From contig CACKZG010000010.1 in NCBI GenBank assembly GCA_902604545.1, positions 1 through 33,310 on the forward strand: a stretch of 33,310 bases of DNA. Reading direction: 5' to 3'. Every line of letters begins with the position of its first letter. Positions within the stretch are counted from its first letter, which is position 1. The DNA is from an uncultured Pelagibacteraceae bacterium (lineage in GTDB: Bacteria; Pseudomonadota; Alphaproteobacteria; Pelagibacterales; Pelagibacteraceae). The translations under genes and the position numbers were made by a program. Of the stretch, positions 22,788 to 30,817 are shown one piece after another. Below the pieces are notes generated by a model. That model searched no databases and was not told where the DNA came from. It saw only the letters and a list, made by a program, of their open reading frames with translations.

Positions 22788-23711
22788 ATGAAAACATTAT
22801 ATAAATCATTATTAGCTTTTGTTGCTTGGGTTATGCTTTCAGTGTCTGCTTTAGCGGTAGATGTGATCGTTGTATCTCACGGACAAGCTAACGATCCGTT
22901 TTGGTCTGTTGCTAAGAATGGTGTAGATAAAGGATGTGCAGATATGGGAATATCTTGCAAGTACACTGCACCTGCTACTTTCGACATGGTTGAAATGGCT
23001 AAATTAATTGACAACGCAGTTTCACAAAAACCAAAAGGTATTGTGATTACTCTTCCAGATGCTGCTGCTTTAGGAAAATCTGTTAAAGCTGCTATCGCTG
23101 CTGGTATCCCGGTAATTTCAATGAACTCTGGTTCAGATGACTTTGCATCACTAGGTATCAGTGCTCACGTTGGACAAACTGAGTTTGAAGCTGGTGTAGG
23201 TGGCGGACAAAAAATGAAAGCTGCTGGTGGCAAAAAAGCACTGTGTGTTAACCACGAAGTTGGAAACGTTGCACTAGACAGAAGATGTGCTGGATTCAAA
23301 AAAGGTTTTGGTGGATCTGTTGACATCTTAGGAACTTCTAACGACCCAACAGAAATTCAAAAAGCTGTTGCTGCTAAATTAGGTGGTGGATATGACACTA
23401 TCCTAACTTTAGGCGCTGGTCTTGCAGGTGAAGCTGCTCTTAAAGCTTTAGAAGCTGCAGGAAAAGTTGGTTCTGTTAAACTTGGGACATTTGATATGTC
23501 ACCAGGAATGTTAAAAGCTGCTGCTGCAGGTAAAGTAGAGTTTTTAATTGACCAACAACAATACCTACAAGGTTACTTACCAATAGCTATCTTTGGTCAG
23601 TACATGAGATATGGAACAATGCCAGCTGGTGTAGTTATGACTGGTCCTGGTTTTGTAACTCCTGATAATGCTGCTAAAGTAATTAAGTGGGCAGCTCAAG
23701 GTTACAGATAA
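22788..23711 (+). CDS. Sugar/inositol ABC importer periplasmic binding protein (ribose-binding class)
   Basis: The 307-residue protein has a signal peptide (MKTLYKSLLAFVAWVMLSVSALA, cut after A23) and then the two-lobe periplasmic-binding fold of the ribose/fructose/inositol class. VIVVSHGQANDPFWSVAKNG is the usual first-strand ligand-binding segment. Others are GIVITLPDAAALGKSV, GIPVISMNSGSDD and LCVNHEVGNVALDRRCAGF. Its codons look more GC-rich and regular (many GCT, GGT, AAC) than its neighbours, a sign of high expression. A strong terminator (23722-23756) separates it from the permease. Position after iolG and iolE makes myo-inositol (IbpA-like) the likely ligand; fructose- or ribose-type ligands cannot be excluded. 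Confidence 0.87.
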   Translation: MKTLYKSLLAFVAWVMLSVSALAVDVIVVSHGQANDPFWSVAKNGVDKGCADMGISCKYTAPATFDMVEMAKLIDNAVSQKPKGIVITLPDAAALGKSVKAAIAAGIPVISMNSGSDDFASLGISAHVGQTEFEAGVGGGQKMKAAGGKKALCVNHEVGNVALDRRCAGFKKGFGGSVDILGTSNDPTEIQKAVAAKLGGGYDTILTLGAGLAGEAALKALEAAGKVGSVKLGTFDMSPGMLKAAAAGKVEFLIDQQQYLQGYLPIAIFGQYMRYGTMPAGVVMTGPGFVTPDNAAKVIKWAAQGYR

Positions 23712-23721
23712 AAAATACTTT

Positions 23722-23756
23722 AAAAGGCCTAGCTAACTTTCAGTTAGGCCTTTTTT
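23722..23756 (+). terminator. Intra-operon terminator/attenuator after the importer binding protein
   Basis: AAAAGGCCTA (23722-23731), a 13-base loop, TAGGCCTTTT (23745-23754) and two more T residues form a perfect 10-bp stem with a U-tract. It lies between binding-protein and permease genes, so partial read-through would give excess binding protein, the same layout as at 12264-12289. Confidence 0.85.
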
Positions 23757-23775
23757 CTAAACAAAATTCAAATTA

Positions 23776-24903
23776 ATGTCAGATAAATCAAAAAGTATCA
23801 CATCTAAAAAAACTTCAGGTCAAGACGAAAGACTTAAAGAAGTATCAAAACTAAGATTGCTTTTAAATAGACCTGAATTAGGTGCTGTTGGTGGTGCAAT
23901 TTTAGTATTCATATTTTTTGGAATAGTTGCAGGTGACACTGGAATGTTCAGTGCATATGGAACTCTAAATTTTTTAGATGTCTCTGCAAATTTAGGAATA
24001 ATTGCAATTGCTGCAGCAATGCTGATGATTGGTGGTGAGTTTGATTTATCAATTGGATCAATGATTGGTTTTGCAGGAATTTGTATAGCAATACCTGCAA
24101 TTTACTGGGGTTGGCCTTTATGGGTAAGTATTATTTTTGCTTTTGCGATGGCGGTACTAGTTGGATACTTTAATGGTATCCTTGTTGTTAAAACTGGACT
24201 TCCATCTTTTATAGTAACTCTAGCAATGTTGTTTATATTAAGAGGCGCTACATTAGCAATCACAAGATTAATTACAGGAAGAACTCAAGTTCCTGGTTTA
24301 AGAGTTTTAATTGAGAATGATCCAATCGCTTGGATGTTCGCAACTGATACATTTAAATGGTTATTCACTTGGTTAGGTTCAATGAATTTAATTGCATTAA
24401 GAACTGATGGGACTCCATTAGCTACTGGTATTCCACCTTCAGTAATATGGTTTATTGCGGCTACCCTTTTTGCAACATGGATATTAATGAAGACTAGATA
24501 TGGAAACTGGATTTTTGCATCAGGAGGAGACAAAAACGGTGCAACAAATGTTGGTGTGCCTGTTGGAAGAGTGAAAATAAGTTTATTTATTGGAACTGCA
24601 GTTGCAGCAACAATTTTTGCAACTATTCAAGTTTTAGATGCTGGTTCTGCAGATACTATGAGAGGAAATTTAAAAGAATTAGAGGCAATTGCAGCAGCAG
24701 TTGTTGGCGGTTGTTTATTAACTGGAGGATATGGTTCTGCAATTGGAGCAGCTTTTGGTGCATTAATTTTTGGAACTGTATCTATGGGAATATTTTACAC
24801 AGATGTTGATACTGATTGGTTTAAAGTGTTTTTGGGAGCAATGATGTTAATTGCTGTTGTATTTAATAATTACATAAGAAAAAGAGTAACAGAAAGTAAA
24901 TAA
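23776..24903 (+). CDS. ABC importer permease (RbsC/FrcC/IatP type)
   Basis: A 375-residue inner-membrane permease of the ribose/fructose/inositol class. A hydrophilic N-terminus (about 1-38) is followed by roughly ten hydrophobic segments. Family motifs include [30 protein letters not shown] (about 72-101), where [10 protein letters not shown] is diagnostic. Others are [19 protein letters not shown] and [20 protein letters not shown], the cytoplasmic loop that contacts the ATPase, then the C-terminal [20 protein letters not shown]. It overlaps the ATPase gene start by one base (TAATG). It forms the homodimeric channel with the 263-residue ATPase. Inositol as substrate follows from the iol neighbours. 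Confidence 0.9.
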   Translation: MSDKSKSITSKKTSGQDERLKEVSKLRLLLNRPELGAVGGAILVFIFFGIVAGDTGMFSAYGTLNFLDVSANLGIIAIAAAMLMIGGEFDLSIGSMIGFAGICIAIPAIYWGWPLWVSIIFAFAMAVLVGYFNGILVVKTGLPSFIVTLAMLFILRGATLAITRLITGRTQVPGLRVLIENDPIAWMFATDTFKWLFTWLGSMNLIALRTDGTPLATGIPPSVIWFIAATLFATWILMKTRYGNWIFASGGDKNGATNVGVPVGRVKISLFIGTAVAATIFATIQVLDAGSADTMRGNLKELEAIAAAVVGGCLLTGGYGSAIGAAFGALIFGTVSMGIFYTDVDTDWFKVFLGAMMLIAVVFNNYIRKRVTESK

Positions 24904-25694
24904 TGTCAGAGAATTTAATTGAGTTTAATAACATTAGTAAGTTTTTTGGGAAAGTAATTGCTCTTAAAGATGTCACTATGAAATTAAAAAAAGGTGAGAT
25001 CATGTGTTTACTTGGAGATAATGGTGCTGGAAAATCTACATTGATTAAAACTTTAGCCGGTGTTCATAAACCTGATGAAGGTGAAATAGTAATTGAAGGT
25101 GAAAAAACTGTTTTTGACTCACCAAAAGATGCTTTGGATATGGGAATTGGAACGGTTTACCAAGACTTAGCTTTAGTTCCATTGATGAGTGTTACAAGAA
25201 ACTTTTTTATGGGAAGAGAACCATTAAAGGGACCGCCATTTTTAAAAACTTTTGATATTGAAAAAGCAAATCAAATTGCTGCAGAGAGAATGGGTCAAAT
25301 TGGAATTGACGTAAGAGATCCTTCACAAGCTGTAGGAACAATGTCTGGAGGTGAAAGACAATGTTTAGCAATATCAAGAGCTATATATTTTGGAGCAAAA
25401 GTTTTAGTTTTAGATGAACCAACTTCTGCATTAGGTGTTCATCAAGCCTCAATGGTTTTAAAATATGTTGTAAAAGCAGCTTCGCAAGGATTAGCTGTAA
25501 TTTTAATTACACATAACGTTCATCATGCATATCCAGTTGGAAATAGTTTTACAGTTCTAAATAGAGGTAAAAGTTTAGGAACTTTTAATAAAAAAGATAT
25601 TAGTCGTGAGGAGCTTTTAGGGATGATGGCTGGTGGTGAAGAGCTTGATAAGCTTGAAGTTGAACTTGAAGAAATGAATAGGATTAACAATTAA
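24903..25694 (+). CDS. ABC importer ATPase, single-domain (FrcA-type)
   Basis: The 263-residue ATPase has Walker A GDNGAGKS (38-45), Q-loop GTVYQDLAL, signature [15 protein letters not shown], Walker [13 protein letters not shown] and the switch histidine in [13 protein letters not shown]. It has only one nucleotide-binding domain. Many ribose-class importers (RbsA, MglA) use a tandem two-domain ATPase of about 500 residues, so this one is like FrcA and should work as a homodimer. It overlaps the permease gene by one base and its stop codon shares the palindrome TTAA with the convergent PhyH gene. It energises the inositol-type importer. Confidence 0.88.
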   Translation: MSENLIEFNNISKFFGKVIALKDVTMKLKKGEIMCLLGDNGAGKSTLIKTLAGVHKPDEGEIVIEGEKTVFDSPKDALDMGIGTVYQDLALVPLMSVTRNFFMGREPLKGPPFLKTFDIEKANQIAAERMGQIGIDVRDPSQAVGTMSGGERQCLAISRAIYFGAKVLVLDEPTSALGVHQASMVLKYVVKAASQGLAVILITHNVHHAYPVGNSFTVLNRGKSLGTFNKKDISREELLGMMAGGEELDKLEVELEEMNRINN

Positions 25695-26530
25695 TCAAAA
25701 GCTTCATAAAGTGTAGGGAACATTTCTCCCTCAACAGGATCTCCATTTTTATAACCTGCTTCTTGCATTGCTTTCCTATAATTAAAACTTGTCCAATCCC
25801 CATCATAACTTATTTTTGCATCCTCTTTGGAAACTCTTAATGTATATCGGCTTAAAGTTTTATCAGGAATACTCTCATTCAAACTTCCATGTAGTGTTCT
25901 CATATCGAAAACTACTGCATCCCCTAATTCGCAATCCCATTGTAAAAACTCATATTTGTCTTTATTTCCTAAAATATCAGGAGGTAATTCATATTTTTTT
26001 CCATTGACTAAACATTCATTACCTTCAACTTTATGTCCATCCTTAAACAAAACTCTCAAAAAAAATTTATTCCATAAATGTGAGCCCCTCACCCAAACAA
26101 CTCCCTCATTTTTTTTTGTTGGTTGCAGTGGAAGCCACAAAACACACATTGTTCCATCCATATCAAAATAACTGATATCGTGATGAAAAGGTGTTGAAGA
26201 TTTTGATCCTGCCTCTCTCAAAAACCAATTATCCATTACTAAATTTATTTTTTTTGCAGACATTAATTCTGCAGCTATCTGTGCATAAGGTGATTTATAA
26301 ACAAATTCTTTAAATTCAGGAATTAAATGCCAAGTCCAGTAATCCTCTAAATAAGCTGGAACATTTTTTTTAGTTGTGTGAGATTTAAATCTTGGACTAG
26401 GATTAGAAATATCCTTTTTTATACCTGTCTTAAGTTTATTAATCCAATTAATATCGAATTTGTTTTTTAGAAATATTGCGCCATCTTCTTTAAATTTTTT
26501 TATTTCATTTTTGGTTAGAATTTTGTTCAT
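25691..26530 (-). CDS. Phytanoyl-CoA dioxygenase (PhyH)-family oxygenase
   Basis: A 279-residue Fe(II)/2-oxoglutarate oxygenase-type protein. The iron ligands are in [11 protein letters not shown] (H116, D118) and the distal histidine in [14 protein letters not shown] (H214). The 2-oxoglutarate arginine lies 14 residues on in SRYTLRV (R228). The mid-region [24 protein letters not shown] (128-151) is the usual PhyH strand pair. It runs leftward, converging with the importer ATPase gene; their stops overlap within TTAA. The region between it and the GYD gene (26531-26681) has a 14-bp palindrome. It differs from the PhyH protein at 7622-8605 outside the metal motifs. The substrate is unknown. 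Confidence 0.85.
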   Translation of the reverse strand: MNKILTKNEIKKFKEDGAIFLKNKFDINWINKLKTGIKKDISNPSPRFKSHTTKKNVPAYLEDYWTWHLIPEFKEFVYKSPYAQIAAELMSAKKINLVMDNWFLREAGSKSSTPFHHDISYFDMDGTMCVLWLPLQPTKKNEGVVWVRGSHLWNKFFLRVLFKDGHKVEGNECLVNGKKYELPPDILGNKDKYEFLQWDCELGDAVVFDMRTLHGSLNESIPDKTLSRYTLRVSKEDAKISYDGDWTSFNYRKAMQEAGYKNGDPVEGEMFPTLYEAFD

Positions 26531-26557
26531 AATAATAAAAGTTAAGTTTTATAGTAT

Positions 26558-26571
26558 TTTAATGCATTAAA
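26558..26571. repeat. Perfect 14-bp palindrome TTTAATGCATTAAA
   Basis: A fully symmetrical sequence in the 151-bp divergent region between the PhyH gene and the GYD gene, 28 bases from the PhyH start. Its size would suit a dimeric regulator. In DNA this AT-rich, palindromes of this length arise by chance several times per window, so the evidence is weak. Confidence 0.25.
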
Positions 26572-26650
26572 GTGTCTAGTAATAGTTGAAATTATCATAT
26601 TTAAAATTCACATAACTAATATTTGATTTTTTCATTAATTATTTTTCTTC

Positions 26651-26677
26651 TATAATGTTAATTTATAAGAAGGAGGT
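26651..26677 (+). promoter_or_regulatory. -10 box and strong ribosome binding site of the GYD gene
   Basis: TATAAT (26651-26656) is followed by AAGGAGGT (26670-26677), a near-perfect anti-Shine-Dalgarno match that is rare in this window, four bases before the ATG at 26682. This fixes the start and implies high translation. No good -35 is visible at the normal spacing. Confidence 0.6.
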
Positions 26678-26681
26678 AACT

Positions 26682-27008
26682 ATGGCTAAATTTATAGTAA
26701 TGGGCAATTATACAGCTCAAGCTTTTAAAGGATTTATAGGTAATCCGGACCAAGACAGAGCTGCAGCAGCTACTGCTTTATCAGAGGCAGTAGGAGGAAA
26801 GATGGAATCTTTTATGATCACAAGAGGAGCTTATGATTTTGTAGGACTTGTGAGTGGTAGTATTGGATTTGAAGGTGCAGCAGCAGTTAAGCTAGCAGTT
26901 GAAGCTTCTGGAGCTATAACAAATTTTACCATATTAGAGGAAATGGATATGGGTAAAGCTGCCGGCATGGCATCAAAAGCTATGGCTAATTATAAACCAG
27001 CAGGTTAA
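26682..27008 (+). CDS. GYD-domain protein
   Basis: A 108-residue protein starting MAKFIVMGNYT. I take the ATG at 26682 because the strong Shine-Dalgarno at 26670-26677 immediately precedes it; the upstream ATG at 26655 lies within the TATAAT box. GYD-domain proteins are small alpha/beta proteins of unknown function, named for a Gly-Tyr-Asp motif, here replaced by GAYDFVGLV (about 45-53). The body is strikingly alanine- and glycine-rich (RAAAATALSEAVGGK, GKAAGMASKAM) and the codons suggest good expression. It precedes a large hairpin and the moa operon but may be an independent unit. The fold resembles small-molecule-binding ferredoxin-like proteins; no function is assigned. Confidence 0.78.
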   Translation: MAKFIVMGNYTAQAFKGFIGNPDQDRAAAATALSEAVGGKMESFMITRGAYDFVGLVSGSIGFEGAAAVKLAVEASGAITNFTILEEMDMGKAAGMASKAMANYKPAG

Positions 27009-27014
27009 AGCTAG

Positions 27015-27071
27015 ATTTAAGTTAATTCTATCATGATTAATTTTATTAATTATGATAGCTTTAACTTAAAT
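27015..27071. promoter_or_regulatory. Long hairpin between the GYD gene and moaA, taking in the moaA start codon
   Basis: ATTTAAGTTAA (27015-27025) pairs with TTAACTTAAAT (27061-27071). After a 2x2 mismatch, CTATCAT (27028-27034) pairs with ATGATAG (27052-27058), then GATTAA (27035-27040) with TTAATT (27046-27051) around a five-base loop. That is 24 base pairs in all. No U-tract follows, so it is not a standard terminator. The right arm includes the first two bases of the moaA ATG at 27070. Confidence 0.8.
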
Positions 27072-28062
27072 GAAAATGTTAAGAGATAGTTTTGGTAGGT
27101 CTTTTCCATATATAAGACTTTCGATTACCGATGTATGTAATTTTAAGTGTGGGTATTGTCTACCTAATGGTTATCAAGTTGATAAGAGCGATAATAGAAA
27201 ATTTCTTCACTTAGAGGAAATTAGACGTTTAGCAAAAGTTTTTTCAAAATTGGGTGTATGCAAAATTAGACTTACTGGAGGTGAACCAACGGTAAGAAAA
27301 GATTTTTTTGATATAATCAAGATCTTAAAAAATGAAGCTGGAATAAAAAAAGTTGTAATTACCACAAACGGTTATCATTTAGATGAAAAAGCAAAGATGT
27401 TAGTAGATAGTGGCTTAAACGGTATTAATATTAGTATTGATAGTCTAGATAGAAATACATTCAAAAATGTTACAGGTCATGATCGATTACTAGAGATTTT
27501 AAAAGGAATTAACATCCTACAAGATTTAAATTTTGAAAATATTAAAATTAATGCAGTTCTTTTAAATGGAATAAATGCATCAGAAAAAGATTTTGAGTCT
27601 TGGGGAGAATTTATAAAAAAGAACAAAGTGGATTTTAGATACATAGAACTAATGCAAACAGGTGATAACCTAGATTATTTTAAAAAATATCATGTATCTT
27701 CAAAAATTTTCAAAGAATACTTAAATAAAAATAATTGGATTTATCAAACCTTAGGTAAAGATGCTGGGCCGTCACTAAATTATATCAATCCAGAATATAA
27801 AGGGAAATTTGGAATTATAGCACCTTACTCTAAAGATTTTTGTAGAAGTTGTAATAGATTAAGAATTACATCAAGAGGAGATCTTAGATTATGCCTATTT
27901 GGAAATACTGGAATAAGTATAAGACATTTATTACAAAAAGATGATCAAATTGAAGAATTACAAGATCTTATAATGGGTCAAATGAAATTTAAAAAAGAAT
28001 CACATTATTTAGAACTTGGTGAAACTGGTTTAACTAAAAATTTATCTACCACGGGTGGCTAA
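27070..28062 (+). CDS. moaA: GTP 3',8-cyclase MoaA
   Basis: Radical SAM enzyme of molybdenum-cofactor biosynthesis; with MoaC it converts GTP to cyclic pyranopterin monophosphate. The 330-residue protein has the N-terminal [4Fe-4S] motif CNFKCGYC (C23, C27, C30), RLTGGEPTVRKDF (SAM-binding GGE) and TTNGYHL. The C-terminal second cluster is in CRSCNRLRITSRGDLRLC. The essential C-terminal GG is present (STTGG). The start may be 27070 or two codons later at 27076; both lie at or just after a long hairpin and no Shine-Dalgarno is visible. It begins the moaA-C-D-E operon, coupled to moaC by TAATG. Confidence 0.95.
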   Translation: MKMLRDSFGRSFPYIRLSITDVCNFKCGYCLPNGYQVDKSDNRKFLHLEEIRRLAKVFSKLGVCKIRLTGGEPTVRKDFFDIIKILKNEAGIKKVVITTNGYHLDEKAKMLVDSGLNGINISIDSLDRNTFKNVTGHDRLLEILKGINILQDLNFENIKINAVLLNGINASEKDFESWGEFIKKNKVDFRYIELMQTGDNLDYFKKYHVSSKIFKEYLNKNNWIYQTLGKDAGPSLNYINPEYKGKFGIIAPYSKDFCRSCNRLRITSRGDLRLCLFGNTGISIRHLLQKDDQIEELQDLIMGQMKFKKESHYLELGETGLTKNLSTTGG

Positions 28063-28607
28063 TGTCAAAATTAAAAATTATAAATCAAGAAGAACTTAAA
28101 GATTGGGCGAAAGAAATATTTCAAAAAAACTCTTTTAATATGGTTGATGTTTCTTCAAAAAAAGAAACTTTTAGAAGAGCACTTGCGTCAGGTAAAATTT
28201 ATGTTGGAAAAGAGGTTTTTGATCTAATTAAAAACAAGAAGATGCCTAAAGGAGATCCTATTACTTTAGCCGAGGTATCAGCAGTGTTGGGTGTAAAAAA
28301 AACAAGTGAACTTATTCCTCTTTGTCACCCACTTCCAATTGACCATACGGCTACTAAAATAATTATGAATGAATTAGACAGTTCATTAGAAGTGTTTTGT
28401 GTCGTTTCTGCAGTTGCAAAAACAGGAGTTGAAATGGAAGCTATAATGGGTGTTAACTCTGCCTTAATCACAATTTATGATTTAAGCAAAATAGTAAATC
28501 CACATCTTAAAATTGATAACGTAAAATTATTAATTAAAGAAGGTGGAAAAAGTGGATTATGGAAAAACCCTGATGGTCTCCCAGATTTTTTAAAAAATAT
28601 TTTTTAA
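28062..28607 (+). CDS. moaC: Cyclic pyranopterin monophosphate synthase MoaC
   Basis: Acts after MoaA to give cyclic pyranopterin monophosphate. The conserved core starts at MVDVSSKKETFRRA (residue 27 on) and includes KGDPITLAEVSAVLGVKKTSELIPLCHPLPI with the active-site segment LCHPL, KTGVEMEAIMGVNSALITIYD and EGGKSGLW. The 181 residues include a 26-residue N-terminal extension (MSKLKIINQEELKDWAKEIF), somewhat longer than usual. An internal ATG at residue 27 is an alternative start, but the upstream ATG overlaps the moaA stop by one base, the pattern of this operon. Identification is secure. Confidence 0.94.
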   Translation: MSKLKIINQEELKDWAKEIFQKNSFNMVDVSSKKETFRRALASGKIYVGKEVFDLIKNKKMPKGDPITLAEVSAVLGVKKTSELIPLCHPLPIDHTATKIIMNELDSSLEVFCVVSAVAKTGVEMEAIMGVNSALITIYDLSKIVNPHLKIDNVKLLIKEGGKSGLWKNPDGLPDFLKNIF

Positions 28608-28876
28608 TGAAAATATCAGTTGAACTATTTGGCGCAGCTAGAGAATTTAGTACTAAATCCCATTTAGACTTTGAATTAATTGAAAATTCCTCAATAAAAG
28701 ATCTTAGAAACCACATGATAGAGTTTATTGATATAAAATTTAAAGGAAATGAAACTTTTAAAAAAATTATTAAATCATCAGCTTTTTGTTCGTCTGATGA
28801 TAAAATTGTCTCAGACAATTATAAAATAGTTAAAAAACAAAACTTTAGCATTATACCTCCTATAGGAGGCGGTTAA
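28607..28876 (+). CDS. moaD: Molybdopterin synthase sulfur-carrier subunit MoaD
   Basis: Ubiquitin-like sulfur carrier whose C-terminal GG is thiocarboxylated and inserted into MoaE to form molybdopterin. The 89-residue protein begins MKISVELFGAAREF and ends FSIIPPIGGG, with the diagnostic terminal Gly-Gly. Length is typical. Start and stop overlap the neighbouring moaC and moaE genes by one base each (TAATG), ensuring stoichiometric synthesis. Confidence 0.92.
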   Translation: MKISVELFGAAREFSTKSHLDFELIENSSIKDLRNHMIEFIDIKFKGNETFKKIIKSSAFCSSDDKIVSDNYKIVKKQNFSIIPPIGGG

Positions 28877-29322
28877 TGCTACATACTAAAATTATTGATG
28901 CTTCAAAAAAAGAGAAGATAGAAATTTCAAAAGCAGAAAATTTTTTAAATCAATCGAAATTTGGCGCTGTAATATATTTTGTTGGGACTGTAAGAGATTT
29001 AAATGAAAATAAAACAGTTATTGGTATTACCTATGATGCCAAAGAAAGTATGGTTATAAAAAGTTTTGAAGAAATTTATGAAGAAGCCGATAACAAGCTA
29101 AATATTAGAGAAAAAGCAGTATTTATTGAGCATGTTAAAGGATATGTAGGTTTAAAAGAAAAAAGCATCATTATTGGTGTAGCTTGCAAACATAGGGATC
29201 AAGCTTTTGTATTATCTAGATATATAATTGAAGAAATTAAAAAAAGATCTCCTATTTGGAAAAAAGAGCATTATGAAAATGAGGACAGTGAGTGGTTAAA
29301 AGGAATATCTCTAAATAATTAA
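28876..29322 (+). CDS. moaE: Molybdopterin synthase catalytic subunit MoaE
   Basis: The catalytic subunit that transfers two sulfurs from MoaD to cyclic pyranopterin monophosphate. The 148-residue protein has FVGTVRDLNENKTVIGITYDAK at about 35-56, EHVKGYVGLKEKSIIIGVACKHRDQAF in the middle and SPIWKKEHYE near the end, which carries the active-site lysines. It matches E. coli MoaE in length and in motif order. It overlaps moaD by one base and precedes msrP by one base. MoaB/Mog and MoeA are not in the window. Confidence 0.92.
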   Translation: MLHTKIIDASKKEKIEISKAENFLNQSKFGAVIYFVGTVRDLNENKTVIGITYDAKESMVIKSFEEIYEEADNKLNIREKAVFIEHVKGYVGLKEKSIIIGVACKHRDQAFVLSRYIIEEIKKRSPIWKKEHYENEDSEWLKGISLNN

Positions 29323-29323
29323 A

Positions 29324-30229
29324 ATGATAAAATTTAAAAATTCAGAAATTACACCAGAGAATATTTATAAAAAAAGAAGATCTTTCATTAAATCTATAGG
29401 TTTTAGTGCAAGCACATTAGCAATGTCCGCTATACCCTTTGTAAATAAATCTTTAGCAAGTGAGAGAGATAAATTAACAAGTTATAAAGACATAACGACT
29501 TATAATAATTATTATGAGTTTGGAACATCAAAGAGTGATCCGTATAGAAATTCTCAAATATTTAAAACAACTCCTTGGGATATAACTATTGAGGGTGAAG
29601 TTGAAAAACCAATAAAATTATCTATGGAAGAAATCTCAGAAATGTTTATTTCTGAGGAAAGAATATATCGATTAAGATGTGTTGAGGGTTGGTCTATGGT
29701 TATTCCATGGATGGGTTTTTCTTTAAGTAAATTACTATCAAAAGTAAATCCAACTAATAAAGCAAAATTTGTTGAATTTGAAAGTGTGTATGACCCTGCA
29801 CAAATGAAAGGTCAAAGATACCCTGTTTTAAACTGGCCTTACAATGAAGGTTTAAGAATTGATGAAGCCATGCATCCTTTGACAACAGTAGTGACAGGTT
29901 TATATGGCAAGAAACTACCTAATCAAAACGGAGCACCACTAAGAATTTTTATTCCTTGGAAGTATGGCTTTAAAAGTGCAAAAGCTATTGTTAAAATTAA
30001 ATTTGTCGAAAACATGCCTACCTCATCATGGATGTGGGCTTCGCCTAGAGAATATGGATTTTACTCAAATGTTAATCCCAATGTTGATCACCCAAGATGG
30101 TCTCAAGCAACTGAAAGAATAATAGGCGAAGGTGTTTGGGCACCTAGAGTAAAGACCTTAATGTTTAATGGTTATGGAGATGAAGTTGCAAGTCTTTATA
30201 GCGGTATGGATCTAAAAAAAAATTACTAA
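29324..30229 (+). CDS. msrP: Protein-methionine-sulfoxide reductase catalytic subunit MsrP (YedY)
   Basis: Periplasmic molybdoenzyme that repairs oxidised methionines in envelope proteins. The 301-residue precursor has a twin-arginine signal (KKRRSFIKSIGFSAS, R18-R19), with cleavage likely after SLA (residue 45). The molybdenum-ligating cysteine is C119 in RLRCVEGWSMVIPW. KYGFKSAKAIVKIKF and the conserved RWSQATERIIGEG block near the C-terminus fit MsrP. It follows moaE directly, linking cofactor synthesis with one of its users, and is followed by its membrane partner msrQ after six bases. Confidence 0.93.
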   Translation: MIKFKNSEITPENIYKKRRSFIKSIGFSASTLAMSAIPFVNKSLASERDKLTSYKDITTYNNYYEFGTSKSDPYRNSQIFKTTPWDITIEGEVEKPIKLSMEEISEMFISEERIYRLRCVEGWSMVIPWMGFSLSKLLSKVNPTNKAKFVEFESVYDPAQMKGQRYPVLNWPYNEGLRIDEAMHPLTTVVTGLYGKKLPNQNGAPLRIFIPWKYGFKSAKAIVKIKFVENMPTSSWMWASPREYGFYSNVNPNVDHPRWSQATERIIGEGVWAPRVKTLMFNGYGDEVASLYSGMDLKKNY

Positions 30230-30235
30230 ATTAAA

Positions 30236-30817
30236 TTGAGAAGATATTATAAAACTCTAGTTTTTTTTCTCTCTCTTTGGCCACTTTATGTAATTTCTTA
30301 TCAAATAATTTTTAATCAACTAGGTCCGGAGCCTGTTGATAGAATCATAAATCACTTTGGAGAATGGACTTTGATTTTTATTCTTTTAACTCTTTCAATG
30401 ACACCGCTTAAGAAAATCACAAAGTCAGTAGAATGGATCAAGTTTAGAAGAATGCTTGGTTTGTTCACGTTTTTTTATGCATCTATTCATATGTTAAGTT
30501 ATGTTGGTCTTGATTACAGATTTGATTTTGAGCCGCTAATAAATGATGTTCTAAAGAAGAAGTTTATCTTTATAGGATTTTCAGCTTGGCTATTATTAAT
30601 TCCACTTGCTATAACCTCATCTAAGAGAATGGTGAGACTGTTAAAACAAAATTGGAAAAAAATTCATAGATTAATTTATATAATTGGGATTTTTGGTGTA
30701 CTTCATTATATTTGGCTATCAAAAACAATATTTTTTAAACCACTAATATTTTTAATACTTTTAATTATTCTTTTACTTTTTAGGATTAAAATTACTAAAT
30801 CAGTTTCTAAAATCTGA
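30236..30817 (+). CDS. msrQ: Heme-binding membrane subunit MsrQ (YedZ)
   Basis: Inner-membrane b-type heme protein that passes electrons from the quinone pool or flavin to MsrP. The 193-residue protein has about six hydrophobic segments, the first at roughly 8-25. Likely heme-ligand histidines are in SIHMLSYVG (about 80-88), KIHRLIYIIG and VLHYIWLSK. GPEPVDRIINHFGEWTL matches the family's first periplasmic loop. The only sensible start is TTG at 30236, six bases after msrP; the next in-frame ATG would delete the first membrane helix. Its 3' end overlaps the convergent mocA-like gene by 18 bases. Confidence 0.9.
   Translation: MRRYYKTLVFFLSLWPLYVISYQIIFNQLGPEPVDRIINHFGEWTLIFILLTLSMTPLKKITKSVEWIKFRRMLGLFTFFYASIHMLSYVGLDYRFDFEPLINDVLKKKFIFIGFSAWLLLIPLAITSSKRMVRLLKQNWKKIHRLIYIIGIFGVLHYIWLSKTIFFKPLIFLILLIILLLFRIKITKSVSKI

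Noticed and set aside
26655..26681. Earlier ATG for the GYD gene at 26655
   Set aside because: It sits in the TATAAT promoter box; the strong Shine-Dalgarno points to 26682.
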